Made by a program: the position numbers and the translations under genes
Notes under the pieces: generated by a model
What the model saw: the letters and a program-made list of their open reading frames with translations, nothing else
Told to the model about the DNA's origin: nothing
Database searches by the model: none
DNA from: Enterococcus sp. PF1-24
GTDB taxonomy: Bacteria; Bacillota; Bacilli; Lactobacillales; Enterococcaceae
Direction: 5' to 3'
Assembly (NCBI RefSeq): GCF_029893325.1
Contig: NZ_JARXWL010000029.1
Span: 1 to 33,071 of the forward strand
Length of the DNA stretch: 33,071 nucleotides
Shown: positions 25,208 through 33,071 of the stretch, in pieces
Layout: the number at the start of each line of letters is the position of its first letter
Numbering within the stretch: position 1 is the first letter of the stretch

Positions 25208-26569
25208 ATGGAAGAGAAAAAGAAAAAATTTAGCTTGATGAGTGCTATTTTATCTGTCATCTGTGTTGTTTTCGTTGCTGAAGCAGCTGCCCCTGTAGCC
25301 GCGATTGGTAATTCACAATTTTTTTGGTGGATATTTTTATTAGTAGCATTCTTATTACCTTATGGTTTAATTTCTTCCGAGCTAGGAACAACTTATATTG
25401 GTGATGGTGGGATTTATGATTGGGTAACAAAAGCTTTCGGGCACCGTTGGGGTTCACGGGTGTCTTGGTATTACTGGATTAACTATCCATTATGGCTGGC
25501 TTCTTTAGCGGTTATGTGTCCGGATTTATTAACAACGATTATCGGTATCCAATTTTCAACAGTCGCTTCAGTTGTGATTGAATTAGTCTTTATCTGGATT
25601 ATTGTCTGGATTAGTTTTTATCCGGTAAGTGATAGTATCTGGATTTTAAATGGCGCAGCTATTATTAAGATGGTGTTAGCGGTATTAATCGGTGGTTTAG
25701 GTTTATATGTAGCCTTTACTCGTGGTATGGCAAATGAATATACAGTTAGCTCTTTATTACCATCTTTTGATTTAAATAGTTTATCCTTTATTTCAGTAAT
25801 TATTTTCAACTTATTAGGATTTGAAGTTATTTGTACTTTTGCAGATGATATGGAAAATCCTAAAAAACAAATTCCACAATCAATTGTAGCCGCTGGTTTA
25901 GTGATTGCTGCAATCTACATTTTCTCTGCTTTCGGAATTAGCGTAGCGATTCCAACAGACCAAATTAGTACAGGTAGTGGTTTAATTGATAGTTTCAAAC
26001 TATTAACAGGTTCTACAGATGGCTGGTTTATTATTTTAGTAGCCTTCTTATTCCTATTAACTTTATTTGGTAATATGATTTCTTGGTCATTAGGTGTTAA
26101 TAATACGGCTTGTTATGCAGCTGAAAATGGCGATATGCCAAAAGTTTTCGGTATTCGTAGCAAGAAAAATGAAATGCCAATCGGTACTGCAATTATGAAC
26201 GGTATTGTGGCTTCAGTCGTGGTAGTTATCGCACCGATTTTACCGAACCAAGATTTATTCTGGGCATTCTTCTCATTAAACTTAGTAATGTTCTTACTAT
26301 CTTATGTACCAGTTTTCCCAGCTTTCTACAAATTAAGAAAAATTGATCCTGATACACCAAGACCATTTAAAGTTAGCGGTGGCGATGGCTTCTTAAAATT
26401 CTTAGTAGTTGTACCAATGGCGATGATTTTAATTTCATTAGTCTTTACAGCAATTCCGTTGCAATTTGATGCAGCTTCTTTAAGTGAACAGCTGCCAATT
26501 ACGATTGGCGCAATTGTCTGTGTGATTATCGGAGAAGTTATCATTATTGCGAAAAAAATAAAAAAATAG
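25208..26569 (+). CDS. aguD: Agmatine/putrescine antiporter
   Basis: A 453-residue APC-superfamily membrane protein with about 12 helices. The N-terminus is Lys/Glu rich, then FSLMSAILSVICVVFVAEAAAPVAAIGNSQ opens the first helix region. It exchanges external agmatine for internal putrescine, so uptake needs no energy. Identification rests on family plus its position between aguB and aguA. The ATG at 25208 is preferred, with GAAAGG nine bases upstream; the ATG at 25199 directly abuts that site. Confidence 0.9.
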   Translation: MEEKKKKFSLMSAILSVICVVFVAEAAAPVAAIGNSQFFWWIFLLVAFLLPYGLISSELGTTYIGDGGIYDWVTKAFGHRWGSRVSWYYWINYPLWLASLAVMCPDLLTTIIGIQFSTVASVVIELVFIWIIVWISFYPVSDSIWILNGAAIIKMVLAVLIGGLGLYVAFTRGMANEYTVSSLLPSFDLNSLSFISVIIFNLLGFEVICTFADDMENPKKQIPQSIVAAGLVIAAIYIFSAFGISVAIPTDQISTGSGLIDSFKLLTGSTDGWFIILVAFLFLLTLFGNMISWSLGVNNTACYAAENGDMPKVFGIRSKKNEMPIGTAIMNGIVASVVVVIAPILPNQDLFWAFFSLNLVMFLLSYVPVFPAFYKLRKIDPDTPRPFKVSGGDGFLKFLVVVPMAMILISLVFTAIPLQFDAASLSEQLPITIGAIVCVIIGEVIIIAKKIKK

Positions 26570-26730
26570 TTTTTATTGATTAAATAATTGTCGCTAAAGT
26601 TCCATAAAACACAACTTCAGACAAAATTGATGAAGAGATTCGTTGATTTAGTGTTAAGGGGCTTTAGTGATGATTTTAATAGTTACAATTTTTAGCGGAA
26701 CAATGAAGGTCTGCTTTAAAAAAAGCAGAC

Positions 26731-26744
26731 TGTAAACGCTAACT
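26731..26744. promoter_or_regulatory. cre site upstream of aguA
   Basis: TGTAAACGCTAACT fits the cre consensus TGWAANCGNTNWCA at 13 of 14 positions. It may block elongation from aguB or control an internal promoter; no clear promoter was identified. Confidence 0.6.
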
Positions 26745-26803
26745 TTCCTTGTCAAGATAGAGCGTTTATGGTTTGCGGGAAAATCAATGCTTTAAAACGA
26801 ACT

Positions 26804-26891
26804 AGGATGTCAGTTCGACTTACTAAAGTATCAAGTTAGTTGAATGGTATACGTAGTGAGCATCAAATTAAATTTTCAAAGAAAATTTAAT
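26804..26891 (+). promoter_or_regulatory. Candidate structured RNA element, copy B1
   Basis: P1 pairs TCA-g-TTCGACT (26810-26820) with AGTTGAA-TGG (26838-26847). The loop TACT (26821-26824) can pair with AGTG (26855-26858). P2 is a perfect 11-bp stem, ATTAAATTTTC/GAAAATTTAAT, with an AAA loop (26867-26891). Relative to B2, P1 changes C-G to G-U and P2 changes a C-G pair to U-A, keeping pairing. Confidence 0.65.
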
Positions 26892-26906
26892 ACCTTAAAA
26901 CGAACT

Positions 26907-26994
26907 AGGATGTCAGTTCCACTTACCAAGTAATCGAGCTAGTGGAATGATATACGTAGTGAGCGTCAAACTAAATTTTCAAAGAAAATTTAGT
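26907..26994 (+). promoter_or_regulatory. Candidate structured RNA element, copy B2
   Basis: P1 pairs TCA-g-TTCCACT (26913-26923) with AGTGGAA-TGA (26941-26950). The loop TACC (26924-26927) faces AGTG (26958-26961), which allows three of four pairs. P2 is a perfect 11-bp stem, ACTAAATTTTC/GAAAATTTAGT (26970-26994). It ends 10 nt before the box that carries the aguA Shine-Dalgarno. Confidence 0.65.
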
Positions 26995-27023
26995 ACTTTA
27001 AAACGAACTAGGAGGAAAAGTAA

Positions 27024-28121
27024 ATGGCAAAAAGAATTGAAGGAACTACACCAAAACAAGATGGCTTTAGAATGCCTGGAGAGTATGAACCACAGGAAAA
27101 AGTTTGGATGATTTGGCCAGAGCGCCCAGATAACTGGCGTGACGGTGGTAAACCAGTTCAAGAAGCATTTACTGCGGTAGCAACTGCAATTAGCAAATTT
27201 ACACCAATGAATGTTGTTGTTTCTCAACAACAATATCAAAATTGTCGTCGTCAAATGCCTGATCATATTTCTGTTTATGAAATGTCAAATAATGATGCTT
27301 GGGTTCGTGACTGCGGTCCATCTTTCCTTATTAATGATAAAGGCGAATTACGTGGCGCTGACTGGGCGTTTAACGCTTGGGGCGGATTAGTAGACGGTTT
27401 ATATTTCCCTTGGGATCAAGATGACTTAGTTGCTCAAAAAATTTGTGAAATTGAAAAAGTTGATTCTTACCGGACAAGCGATTTTGTTTTAGAAGGTGGC
27501 TCTATTCACGTTGATGGCGAAGGCACTGTGTTAACATCAGAAATGTGTTTGTTAAGTGAAGGCCGTAATCCTCATATGACAAAAGAAGAAATTGAGAAAA
27601 AATTATGTGACTACTTAAACTGTGAAAAAGTTTTATGGATTAAAGACGGTATTGACCCTGAAGAAACAAATGGACATATTGATGATGTGGCTTGTTTCGT
27701 AGCACCAGGTGAAGTTGCTTGTATTTATACTGAAGATGAAGCGAGTCCTTTCTATGCAGCAGCACAAGATGCTTACAAACGTTTATCAGAAATGACAGAT
27801 GCCAAAGGTCGTAAATTAAAAGTTCATAAATTATGTTGCCCAGTTGAAATTGTAACAATCGACGGCAACTTCAAAATTGATTATGTAGAAGGTACAATGC
27901 CTCGTGAAGATGGCGATATCTGTATTGCTTCTTACATGAACTTCTTAATTACTAATGGCGGTGTTATCGTTCCTCAATATGGTGATGTTAACGATGCATT
28001 AGCTTTAGAACAAGTTCAAGCAATGTTCCCTGATAAAGAAATCGTAGGCGTTAATACGGTAGAAGTTGTTTACGGTGGCGGAAATATTCACTGTATTACA
28101 CAACAACAACCAAAACGTTAA
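27024..28121 (+). CDS. aguA: Agmatine deiminase
   Basis: Hydrolyses agmatine to N-carbamoylputrescine and ammonia. The 365 residues match the family length. Visible active-site motifs are NDAWVRDCGP (about 91-100), LEGGSIHVDG, NGHIDDVACF and GGGNIHCITQQQP, with the nucleophile Cys357 at the same number as in the Enterococcus faecalis enzyme. It is a cytosolic guanidino-group-modifying enzyme. The Shine-Dalgarno AGGAGG follows two tandem copies of the candidate RNA element. The ammonia and later ATP support acid resistance and energy supply. Confidence 0.97.
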   Translation: MAKRIEGTTPKQDGFRMPGEYEPQEKVWMIWPERPDNWRDGGKPVQEAFTAVATAISKFTPMNVVVSQQQYQNCRRQMPDHISVYEMSNNDAWVRDCGPSFLINDKGELRGADWAFNAWGGLVDGLYFPWDQDDLVAQKICEIEKVDSYRTSDFVLEGGSIHVDGEGTVLTSEMCLLSEGRNPHMTKEEIEKKLCDYLNCEKVLWIKDGIDPEETNGHIDDVACFVAPGEVACIYTEDEASPFYAAAQDAYKRLSEMTDAKGRKLKVHKLCCPVEIVTIDGNFKIDYVEGTMPREDGDICIASYMNFLITNGGVIVPQYGDVNDALALEQVQAMFPDKEIVGVNTVEVVYGGGNIHCITQQQPKR

Positions 28122-28132
28122 GACATTCAATT

Positions 28133-28162
28133 AGAAAGAGCTTGTCTTTTGACAAGCCTTTC
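28133..28162 (+). promoter_or_regulatory. Intercistronic hairpin between aguA and aguC
   Basis: gaaag plus gcttgtc pairs with gacaagc plus ctttc, with a four-T loop and one mismatch, followed by tgatttt. It resembles a weak terminator just 5' of RNA element copy C. Confidence 0.6.
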
Positions 28163-28180
28163 TGATTTTAAAAAAGGAAG

Positions 28181-28262
28181 TTGCCAGTTCCACTTACCAA
28201 GTACAAAGCTAGTGGAATGGTATGCGTGGTGAGAATAAAACTAATTTTTCAAAGAAAAATAA
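28181..28262 (+). promoter_or_regulatory. Candidate structured RNA element, copy C (before aguC)
   Basis: P1 pairs CCA-g-TTCCACT (28184-28194) with AGTGGAA-TGG (28211-28220). The loop TACC (28195-28198) can pair with GGTG (28228-28231). P2 is the shorter TTTTTC/GAAAAA stem with AAA loop (28245-28259). The pre-Shine-Dalgarno box cgaacaaggagga follows. Unlike the others, its 5' edge reads ggaagttg rather than aggatg. Confidence 0.65.
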
Positions 28263-28292
28263 ATACTCTATTACGAACAAGGAGGAATACAA

Positions 28293-29222
28293 ATGTCAAA
28301 AATCGTTATTGCGCTGGGTGGTAATGCCTTAGGAAATTCAGCGAATGAACAATTAAATAAAGCTGAATTAGCAGCAAAATCAATTGTTGATTTAATTCAA
28401 GCAGGTCATAATGTAGTGATCGCTCACGGAAATGGTCCACAAGTGGGTCAAATTCGTTTAGCTTTTGAAAAAACAACTGAAGAAGGTAAAGAAGTAATGC
28501 CTTTTCCAGAATGTACAGCGATGAGCCAAGGATATATTGGTTATCATTTGCAACAAGCCATTGATGAAGAGTTGGTTGCTCGCGGCTTAACAGATGTACC
28601 GGTTATTTCAATGTTGACACAAGTTGTCGTGGACCCTAACGATCCGGCTTTTGCTAATCCAACTAAACCAATTGGTGGTTATTATGATGAAGCAACTGCT
28701 AAAAAAATCATGGCTGAAACTGGCGATATTTATAAAGAAGATGCGGGTCGTGGTTGGCGTCGGGTAGTTCCTTCACCAAAACCAGTTGATATTTATGAAA
28801 AAGTTAGTTTGAAAACATTGGTTGATGCGGGCCAAGTCGTTATCGCTTGTGGCGGTGGTGGAATCCCAGTGGTTTATCGTGGTAACCATTATGAAGGCGT
28901 TGATTCAGTAATTGATAAAGATTTTGCGGCTTCTAAAATGGCGGCTTTAATTGATGCTGATATGTTTATTATTTTAACAGCTGTGGATCATGTTTTTGTT
29001 AACTTTGGTAAAGAAAACCAAAAAGCTTTACAAGATGAAACAGTTGCTGAAATGCAAAAATATATCGGCGAAGATCAATTTGCACCAGGTAGTATGCTAC
29101 CTAAAGTTGAAGCAGCGATTGACTTTGCTGAATCAAAAGCTGGCCGCAAAGCAATTATTGCTTCTTTAGAAAAAGCTTCTGAAGCGATTGCTGGAACTAG
29201 CGGAACTATCGTTCATTTATAA
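28293..29222 (+). CDS. aguC: Carbamate kinase of the agmatine pathway
   Basis: Makes ATP from carbamoyl phosphate and ADP, the last step of agmatine catabolism. The 309-residue protein shows [10 protein letters not shown] (about 5-14), [35 protein letters not shown] and VIDKDFAASKMAAL. As the last gene of the agu operon it is followed by a large terminator. The Shine-Dalgarno is AAGGAGG, directly after RNA element copy C. Confidence 0.96.
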   Translation: MSKIVIALGGNALGNSANEQLNKAELAAKSIVDLIQAGHNVVIAHGNGPQVGQIRLAFEKTTEEGKEVMPFPECTAMSQGYIGYHLQQAIDEELVARGLTDVPVISMLTQVVVDPNDPAFANPTKPIGGYYDEATAKKIMAETGDIYKEDAGRGWRRVVPSPKPVDIYEKVSLKTLVDAGQVVIACGGGGIPVVYRGNHYEGVDSVIDKDFAASKMAALIDADMFIILTAVDHVFVNFGKENQKALQDETVAEMQKYIGEDQFAPGSMLPKVEAAIDFAESKAGRKAIIASLEKASEAIAGTSGTIVHL

Positions 29223-29541
29223 AAAAATTCAGTTTATGATACCAAATAAAAACTCCTATTGAAAATTCGAAATAATAAAGATAGCTTGTAAGCAATTTTC
29301 CCAAAAGAGGGTCTTCCTTTTGAGAGATTACTTGCAAGCTATTTTTAAGGGATTAAAATTGAAGATGATGTCTTTTGTTAGTTGATTATTACTTATTTAT
29401 TAATTCCTGATTTTGAAAAGATTGTTTCTAAGGGAATTTATGTTAGAATATAGACAATTAGTAAAGTTAAATGAAAGTGCAGCGCACGTTTTTATAATAT
29501 AGAAGAAAGAAGTTTAACTTCTTACAGATAAGGTGGTAAAT
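29223..29541 (+). other. Intergenic region between aguC and yutD-like gene
   Basis: 319 bp with no gene seen. It contains the aguC terminator, then AT-rich sequence with possible promoter elements for the housekeeping operon (for example gttagaatatag near 29442, containing TAGAAT). No -35 could be placed with confidence. Confidence 0.45.
29281..29346 (+). terminator. Terminator of the agu operon
   Basis: atagcttgtaagcaat pairs with attacttgcaagctat (one wobble, one mismatch) and is followed by a T-run. The long loop contains a second small hairpin (aaaagagg/ccttttga). Confidence 0.85.
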
Positions 29542-30177
29542 ATGGTCAAGCAAGTCCCTAACAAAAATGAGGCAGAAAAGAAGACAGTGACGGAAGAAAT
29601 AACGGCTGTTTTAAGTGAAATCGTTCAAGAAGCGCCTGAAGAAAAGAAAAAAGGTGAAGTGGTTCAAGTTTTAGCTGATGGGGAACTTTTAATCGGCGAG
29701 CGCCAATATCGCTTAGTTGCCAATCACCGTGATGGTTTTGAACCAGAGCGTTTGGGAGAACGTTTTAGTGAGGTGCTTTCTCGTTATGACTATGTTGTCG
29801 GGGATTGGGGCTATGACCAGCTGCGCCTAAAAGGTTTTTTCACAGCGGATAATCGTAAAGCTTTACCAGAACAGCGGATTGATACGCTAGAAGATTATTT
29901 ATATGAATTTTGCAATTTCGGTTGTGCTTATTTTGTGATTGAACGTGTCGGGGGCAAAAGAGAACGTAAACAAACCCGCCGACGTCGTAGCAATAACAAG
30001 AAACCGATGGGTGAAGCTCATATTGAAGAGAAAAAAGCCCCAGTAAAACCAATTGAAAAAACTAAACCAGTAATTAAAAATCGTAAGCCGAAAGCCGTTG
30101 AAAATAAAAAAGCGCCTGTTAAAAAACAACCTGCCGAAAAAGCAACTGGTTTTGTGATTCGGAAAAGGGGCGAGTAA
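29542..30177 (+). CDS. yutD: YutD family protein (DUF1027)
   Basis: A 211-residue protein with an acidic N-terminal tail, a conserved central domain (about 42-135, including YRLVANHRDGF, YDYVVGDWGYDQLRLKGFF and YLYEFCNFGCAYFVI) and a basic, Lys/Pro-rich C-terminal tail (about 140-211). The central domain is the YutD/DUF1027 family, widespread in Firmicutes and without a settled function. The basic tail suggests nucleic-acid or ribosome contact, which is inference. The ATG follows AAGGTGG. Its stop abuts the next start codon, so it begins a three-gene operon. Confidence 0.88.
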   Translation: MVKQVPNKNEAEKKTVTEEITAVLSEIVQEAPEEKKKGEVVQVLADGELLIGERQYRLVANHRDGFEPERLGERFSEVLSRYDYVVGDWGYDQLRLKGFFTADNRKALPEQRIDTLEDYLYEFCNFGCAYFVIERVGGKRERKQTRRRRSNNKKPMGEAHIEEKKAPVKPIEKTKPVIKNRKPKAVENKKAPVKKQPAEKATGFVIRKRGE

Positions 30178-30951
30178 ATGAAAAAATATGGTGGCTATTT
30201 AATTGATTTAGATGGAACGATTTATAAAGGCAAAACGCCGATTGCTGCCGGAAAAACTTTCGTTGAGGCGCTGCAAAAAAGAGGAATCCCTTTTTTATTC
30301 GTCACTAACAACACTACTAAAACCCCTGCGACAGTGGCACAGCGTTTAGCTGATGAATTTGATATTCATGTTTCCCCGGAAACAGTGTATACAGCCAGTT
30401 TAGCGACGGTTGATTATATGAAAGAACGCAACCTTGGTAAAAAAGTTTATGTGATTGGTGAAGGCGGCTTAGAAGAAGCCATTGTTAATGCCGGTTATCA
30501 ATTAACAGCTGATAAACCCGATTATGTGGTGGTGGGCTTAGATAGCCAAGTCACTTATGAAAAATTTGTAGTAGCGACGTTAGCGATTCGCCAAGGGGCA
30601 CTTTTTATTGGCACCAACCCTGATAAAAATATTCCCACAGAACGAGGCTTATTGCCAGGGGCAGGTGCTTTAATTGCTTTATTAGCGACAGCTACCCAAC
30701 AACAACCAGTTTTTATCGGAAAACCCGAAGCAATTATTATGGAAAAAGCGGTGGCATTGTTAAATTTAGCTAAGTCAGAAGTTTTAATGGTGGGGGATAA
30801 TTACGAAACTGATATTCAAGCCGGCATTGCTAACGGAATTGATAGTTTGTTAGTGACGACCGGTTTTACTTCAGCTGAAGCTGTACCAACTTTACCGCAA
30901 GCGCCAACCTATGTTTTGGCGAGTTTAGCTGAATGGGAGTTTGTTGAATGA
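30178..30951 (+). CDS. HAD-IIA phosphatase, NagD/YutF-like
   Basis: A 257-residue haloacid dehalogenase phosphatase of the IIA subfamily. Motif [10 protein letters not shown] (10-18), motif [10 protein letters not shown] (about 43-50), Lys in IGKPEA (about 180) and motif [16 protein letters not shown] are present, with the capping domain between motifs II and III. Relatives dephosphorylate nucleoside monophosphates or sugar phosphates; the true substrate is unknown. It starts right at the yutD stop and overlaps the next gene by 4 bases (ATGA). Confidence 0.93.
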   Translation: MKKYGGYLIDLDGTIYKGKTPIAAGKTFVEALQKRGIPFLFVTNNTTKTPATVAQRLADEFDIHVSPETVYTASLATVDYMKERNLGKKVYVIGEGGLEEAIVNAGYQLTADKPDYVVVGLDSQVTYEKFVVATLAIRQGALFIGTNPDKNIPTERGLLPGAGALIALLATATQQQPVFIGKPEAIIMEKAVALLNLAKSEVLMVGDNYETDIQAGIANGIDSLLVTTGFTSAEAVPTLPQAPTYVLASLAEWEFVE

Positions 30952-31592
30952 CGAAGGAAAAATTAAAAAATACTTTGCAATGGCTGTGTCTATTTTTAGC
31001 GATTATTAGTTTAACGGTGGCGATTACTATTAATTTTCGCCCTTTATACATTTTTGATGTCGACTATTTAGATATTTTAGCCTATACAGATTTAGATAAA
31101 GGTCAGTTATTAGATAATTTTGGTAAGCTAATGTCATTTTTAAATAATCCTTTTGAGGATACGTTACAGTTAGCTGATTTTCCGATGTCTGCAAGTGGTT
31201 TGCAACATTTTATTGATGTGAAAAAATTATTCTTATTGGATTACGGGGTGTTAATCATTACGATTATCCCAGCGCTTTTGTTCGTTAAAAAATTAGTAAC
31301 GACTAAAAGCTTATGGCGTTTAATTCAGCCTTTTCAAGTGGGCATGGTGTTGCCTTTAGTGTTAGGCTTTGTAATGGCAATTGGTTTTGATCGGTTTTTT
31401 ACGACATTCCATGAAGTTTTGTTTGGTAATGATGACTGGATTTTTAATCCGGCGACTGATCCGATAATCAATGTTTTACCGGCTGAATTTTTTATGCATT
31501 ATTTTGTTTTGTTTTTTGTTTTGCTAGAAGCGATTTTTTTAATTGGCATTGTGGCTGGCAGAAGACAGTTGAAAAAGAAGAAGTTAGCTTAA
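30948..31592 (+). CDS. TIGR01906-type integral membrane protein
   Basis: A 214-residue protein with four or five hydrophobic segments (about 8-28, 95-110, 125-150, 180-203), an extracytoplasmic-looking region after the first helix ([31 protein letters not shown]) and a basic C-terminus (RRQLKKKK). This matches the TIGR01906 family of Lactobacillales membrane proteins, usually found next to the HAD gene. Function is unknown. ATGA overlap with the HAD gene shows translational coupling. Confidence 0.85.
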   Translation: MTKEKLKNTLQWLCLFLAIISLTVAITINFRPLYIFDVDYLDILAYTDLDKGQLLDNFGKLMSFLNNPFEDTLQLADFPMSASGLQHFIDVKKLFLLDYGVLIITIIPALLFVKKLVTTKSLWRLIQPFQVGMVLPLVLGFVMAIGFDRFFTTFHEVLFGNDDWIFNPATDPIINVLPAEFFMHYFVLFFVLLEAIFLIGIVAGRRQLKKKKLA

Positions 31593-31595
31593 AAG

Positions 31596-31643
31596 AAAAA
31601 ATCCGCATTTCTCAGAAATTTAATCTGAAAAATGCGGATTTTC
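31596..31643. terminator. Bidirectional terminator between convergent genes
   Basis: aaaatccgcattt pairs with aaatgcggatttt, with an inner tcaga/tctga stem. A and T runs on both sides let it serve the upstream plus-strand operon and the minus-strand gene. Confidence 0.9.
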
Positions 31644-31649
31644 TGCTGT

Positions 31650-32156
31650 TTATTGGGTAATTGGACTTTGAGCTGGGTTTGAGTGAGCTAACCGGCTAGC
31701 TGCTGCGGCAGCTATCGCACCAACGATATCATCTAAGAAAGTATGACATTGCTTGCCGTCATGAGCATTCAATTTTTTCAAAATACCAGGTTTTACTTTA
31801 TCAATGTAGCCATAATTGGTAAAACCGATTGTTCCATAAACGTTGACGATAGCTAAAGCTAGAATCTCATCAATCCCGTATAAGCCTTCATCTTCTGTTA
31901 AAATTTCTTGCAAAGGATGTAGTAATTGTTTTTGCTCCGCTAAAATATCTAATTGAATCCCGGTGATAATTGCATTATGAACTTCCCGTTTTGATAAAAC
32001 GGCTTCGATATTTTCGATACAAGTTTCAGTAGTTAAATTCGTAATATAAGGTTTTTGCAAAAATAAAACCAGTTCTGCTAAATCATCAATTGTCACGCCC
32101 CGCTGAAGCAAGAGTTGGCGAGCTGTTTCTTCTAAAGTTTCTCCTTGAATAACCAT
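31650..32156 (-). CDS. Phosphatidylglycerophosphatase A-like protein (YutG/LtrC type)
   Basis: A 168-residue protein of the PgpA-related family. The N-terminal helices (LEETARQLLLQRGVTIDDLAELVLFLQKPY) and the conserved segment YGIDEILALAIVNVYGTIGFTNYGYIDKVKPG, then HTFLDDIVGAIAAAAASRLAH, match YutG/LtrC-like proteins linked to lipid metabolism and cold growth in Listeria. DEI and DDIVGA carry the acidic residues expected for phosphatase activity. The ATG is preferred, with GAGG at about six bases; the GTG four codons upstream overlaps this site. Confidence 0.83.
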   Translation of the reverse strand: MVIQGETLEETARQLLLQRGVTIDDLAELVLFLQKPYITNLTTETCIENIEAVLSKREVHNAIITGIQLDILAEQKQLLHPLQEILTEDEGLYGIDEILALAIVNVYGTIGFTNYGYIDKVKPGILKKLNAHDGKQCHTFLDDIVGAIAAAAASRLAHSNPAQSPITQ

Positions 32157-32380
32157 GAAAATCCTCACAATCTTTTATTTTGTTTCTTTATGGTACGCTG
32201 GGAAAAAGAAAAAAGCAAGTTAGTTGTTAAGGTGGAAGAGGGAATTAAGGAATTTTTTTCATAAAGCTGGCAATTTTTCATGAAGTTCGCTATGATAGAG
32301 AAGAATTTGTAAGTTATCCTTTGCTGAATGATTAAGGTGCAAAGAGATAGCGTTGATAACGATACAAGGAGGAGATTATT

Positions 32381-32965
32381 TTGGCATTTCCACAGTTAGA
32401 TTTAGCCAATGTTCAAGGTCCAAAAGCAACGATTAAAACGAATATGGGAGAGATTGTTGTACAATTATTTCCTGAAATGGCGCCAAAAACCGTTGAAAAC
32501 TTTGTGCAATTAGCAAAAAAAGGATATTATGATGGCGTGATTTTTCACCGTGTCATCCCTGATTTTATGATTCAAGGGGGCGACCCAACCGGTACTGGTA
32601 TGGGTGGTGAAAGTATTTATGGGGAAAAATTTGAAGATGAATTTTCTCGCGATGTTTTTAATTTGCGGGGGGCTTTATCAATGGCAAACGCTGGTCCTAA
32701 CACTAACGGCAGCCAATTTTTCATTGTAAATAATCAAAATGTACCCGCTAATATGTTAACGCAATTAGAAGGTGCTGGTTTCCCAACTGAAATCATCGAA
32801 GCTTATAAAAAAGGCGGTACCCCTTGGTTGGATTTCCGTCATACAGTTTTTGGTCATGTGGCTGAAGGCATGGATGTGGTTGATACAATTGGCGGCGTCC
32901 AAAGAGGCCCACAAGATCGCCCAGTTCATGATGTTGTCATTGAAACAATTGAAATTAGTGAATAA
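32381..32965 (+). CDS. Cyclophilin-type peptidyl-prolyl cis-trans isomerase
   Basis: Catalyses proline isomerisation in protein folding. The 194 residues form a single cyclophilin domain without signal peptide, so cytosolic. Core motifs are [35 protein letters not shown] (Arg of FHRV and Gln of IQGGD being active-site residues), [16 protein letters not shown] and [15 protein letters not shown]. The start is TTG, chosen because AAGGAGG lies eight bases upstream and the alignment starts there. It is monocistronic and followed by hairpins. Confidence 0.95.
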   Translation: MAFPQLDLANVQGPKATIKTNMGEIVVQLFPEMAPKTVENFVQLAKKGYYDGVIFHRVIPDFMIQGGDPTGTGMGGESIYGEKFEDEFSRDVFNLRGALSMANAGPNTNGSQFFIVNNQNVPANMLTQLEGAGFPTEIIEAYKKGGTPWLDFRHTVFGHVAEGMDVVDTIGGVQRGPQDRPVHDVVIETIEISE

Positions 32966-32977
32966 AAGCTAATCATC

Positions 32978-33054
32978 ACCACCCTTCAAAAGGGTGGTTT
33001 GCTCTGGGGCTATAAGCCCCTAAAACCGGCCAGCGCCTAAAGACGCTGGCTTTT
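32978..33054. repeat. Three consecutive GC-rich hairpins after the cyclophilin gene
   Basis: Stems are accaccctt/aagggtggt (32978-32998), ggggct/agcccc (33006-33020) and gccagcg/cgctggc (33029-33050, followed by tttt). The first or last may be the cyclophilin terminator. The dense series resembles the structured ends of IS200/IS605-type elements, but no transposase lies within the window to confirm it. Confidence 0.5.
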
Positions 33055-33071
33055 CACATTTCATGTTCAAG

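Larger units (their letters stand above)
26798..27013 (+). repeat. Two tandem 103-bp repeat units before aguA
   Basis: The word cgaactagga starts at 26798, 26901 and 27004, an exact 103-bp period. The first two are followed by the structured element (aggatg...), and the third by aggaggaaaagtaaATG, the aguA translation start. The units differ mainly by paired changes in stems. Confidence 0.9.
26570..27023 (+). promoter_or_regulatory. Long leader inside the agu operon, upstream of aguA
   Basis: This 454-bp gap holds no gene. In order it has a perfect 9-bp hairpin (26709-26717/26722-26730, gtctgcttt), a cre site, an 8-bp inverted repeat taaacgct/agcgttta (26733-26740/26761-26768) and two tandem copies of the candidate RNA element. 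A gap of this size inside an operon suggests separate control of aguA. Confidence 0.6.

Noticed and set aside
26806-26931. Short conserved reading frames inside the RNA element (M-S-V-P-L-T-K-stop in B2, M-P-V-P-L-I-stop in A, a longer one in B1)
   Set aside because: The AGG of the possible ribosome-binding site touches the ATG, copy C lacks the ATG, peptide ends differ, and the paired base changes are better explained by RNA stems. A leader peptide is not fully excluded.
29899-30129. Minus-strand frame opposite the yutD-like gene
   Set aside because: It is an antisense shadow of the low-complexity basic tail, with no ribosome-binding site.

Overview
The window reads as chromosomal DNA of an AT-rich Gram-positive coccus of the Lactobacillales, most likely Enterococcus, Vagococcus or a close relative. 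The basis is recognition by eye, with no database search. The agmatine cluster has the enterococcal order (aguR divergent, then aguB-aguD-aguA-aguC). Glycerol kinase carries a His at position 232, the HPr-phosphorylated site in enterococcal GlpK. Several cre-like sites fit CcpA control. The yutD-HAD-membrane protein block is typical of Firmicutes.

Layout. (1) 1-900: a minus-strand DUF4097-type anchored protein. (2) 1.2-6.1 kb: glycerol/dihydroxyacetone genes, glpK, an Ldh2-family dehydrogenase, dhaK, dhaL and dhaM. (3) 6.1-10.6 kb: a TetR regulator with a clear promoter/operator, followed by a heterodimeric ABC exporter. (4) 10.7-12.4 kb: an unknown membrane-anchored protein, then a THF-riboswitch-controlled folate ECF S component. 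(5) 12.4-20.4 kb: an unassigned catabolic cluster with an OTC-like carbamoyltransferase, APC transporter, small arginine-deiminase-fold enzyme, carbamate kinase, PucR regulator and Na+/solute symporter. (6) 20.4-22.7 kb: a candidate small RNA or leader and a MutS2-like ATPase without the Smr domain. (7) 22.7-29.3 kb: the complete agmatine deiminase cluster. (8) 29.5-33.0 kb: housekeeping genes (YutD, HAD phosphatase, TIGR01906-type membrane protein, PgpA-like protein, cyclophilin). The window ends in a run of three hairpins.

How the genes work together. The window holds two parallel sets of the same three-step chemistry: guanidino compound to ureido compound plus NH3, ureido compound plus Pi to amine plus carbamoyl phosphate, carbamoyl phosphate plus ADP to ATP. 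One set is the known agmatine/putrescine pathway. The substrate of the other cannot be named from known pathways. Its deiminase keeps all five guanidine-handling residues. Its carbamoyltransferase keeps the SMG loop of ornithine carbamoyltransferases but has Asn where OTC has the amino-group-binding Asp.

The most unusual signal is a roughly 100-nt RNA-like element present four times: once before the unassigned deiminase, twice in exact 103-bp tandem before aguA, and once before aguC. Each copy sits just 5' of the Shine-Dalgarno sequence. The copies show compensatory changes in two stems and a possible pseudoknot. I know of no described RNA family matching it. It is the best candidate here for an undescribed system, shared by both guanidine-degrading operons.
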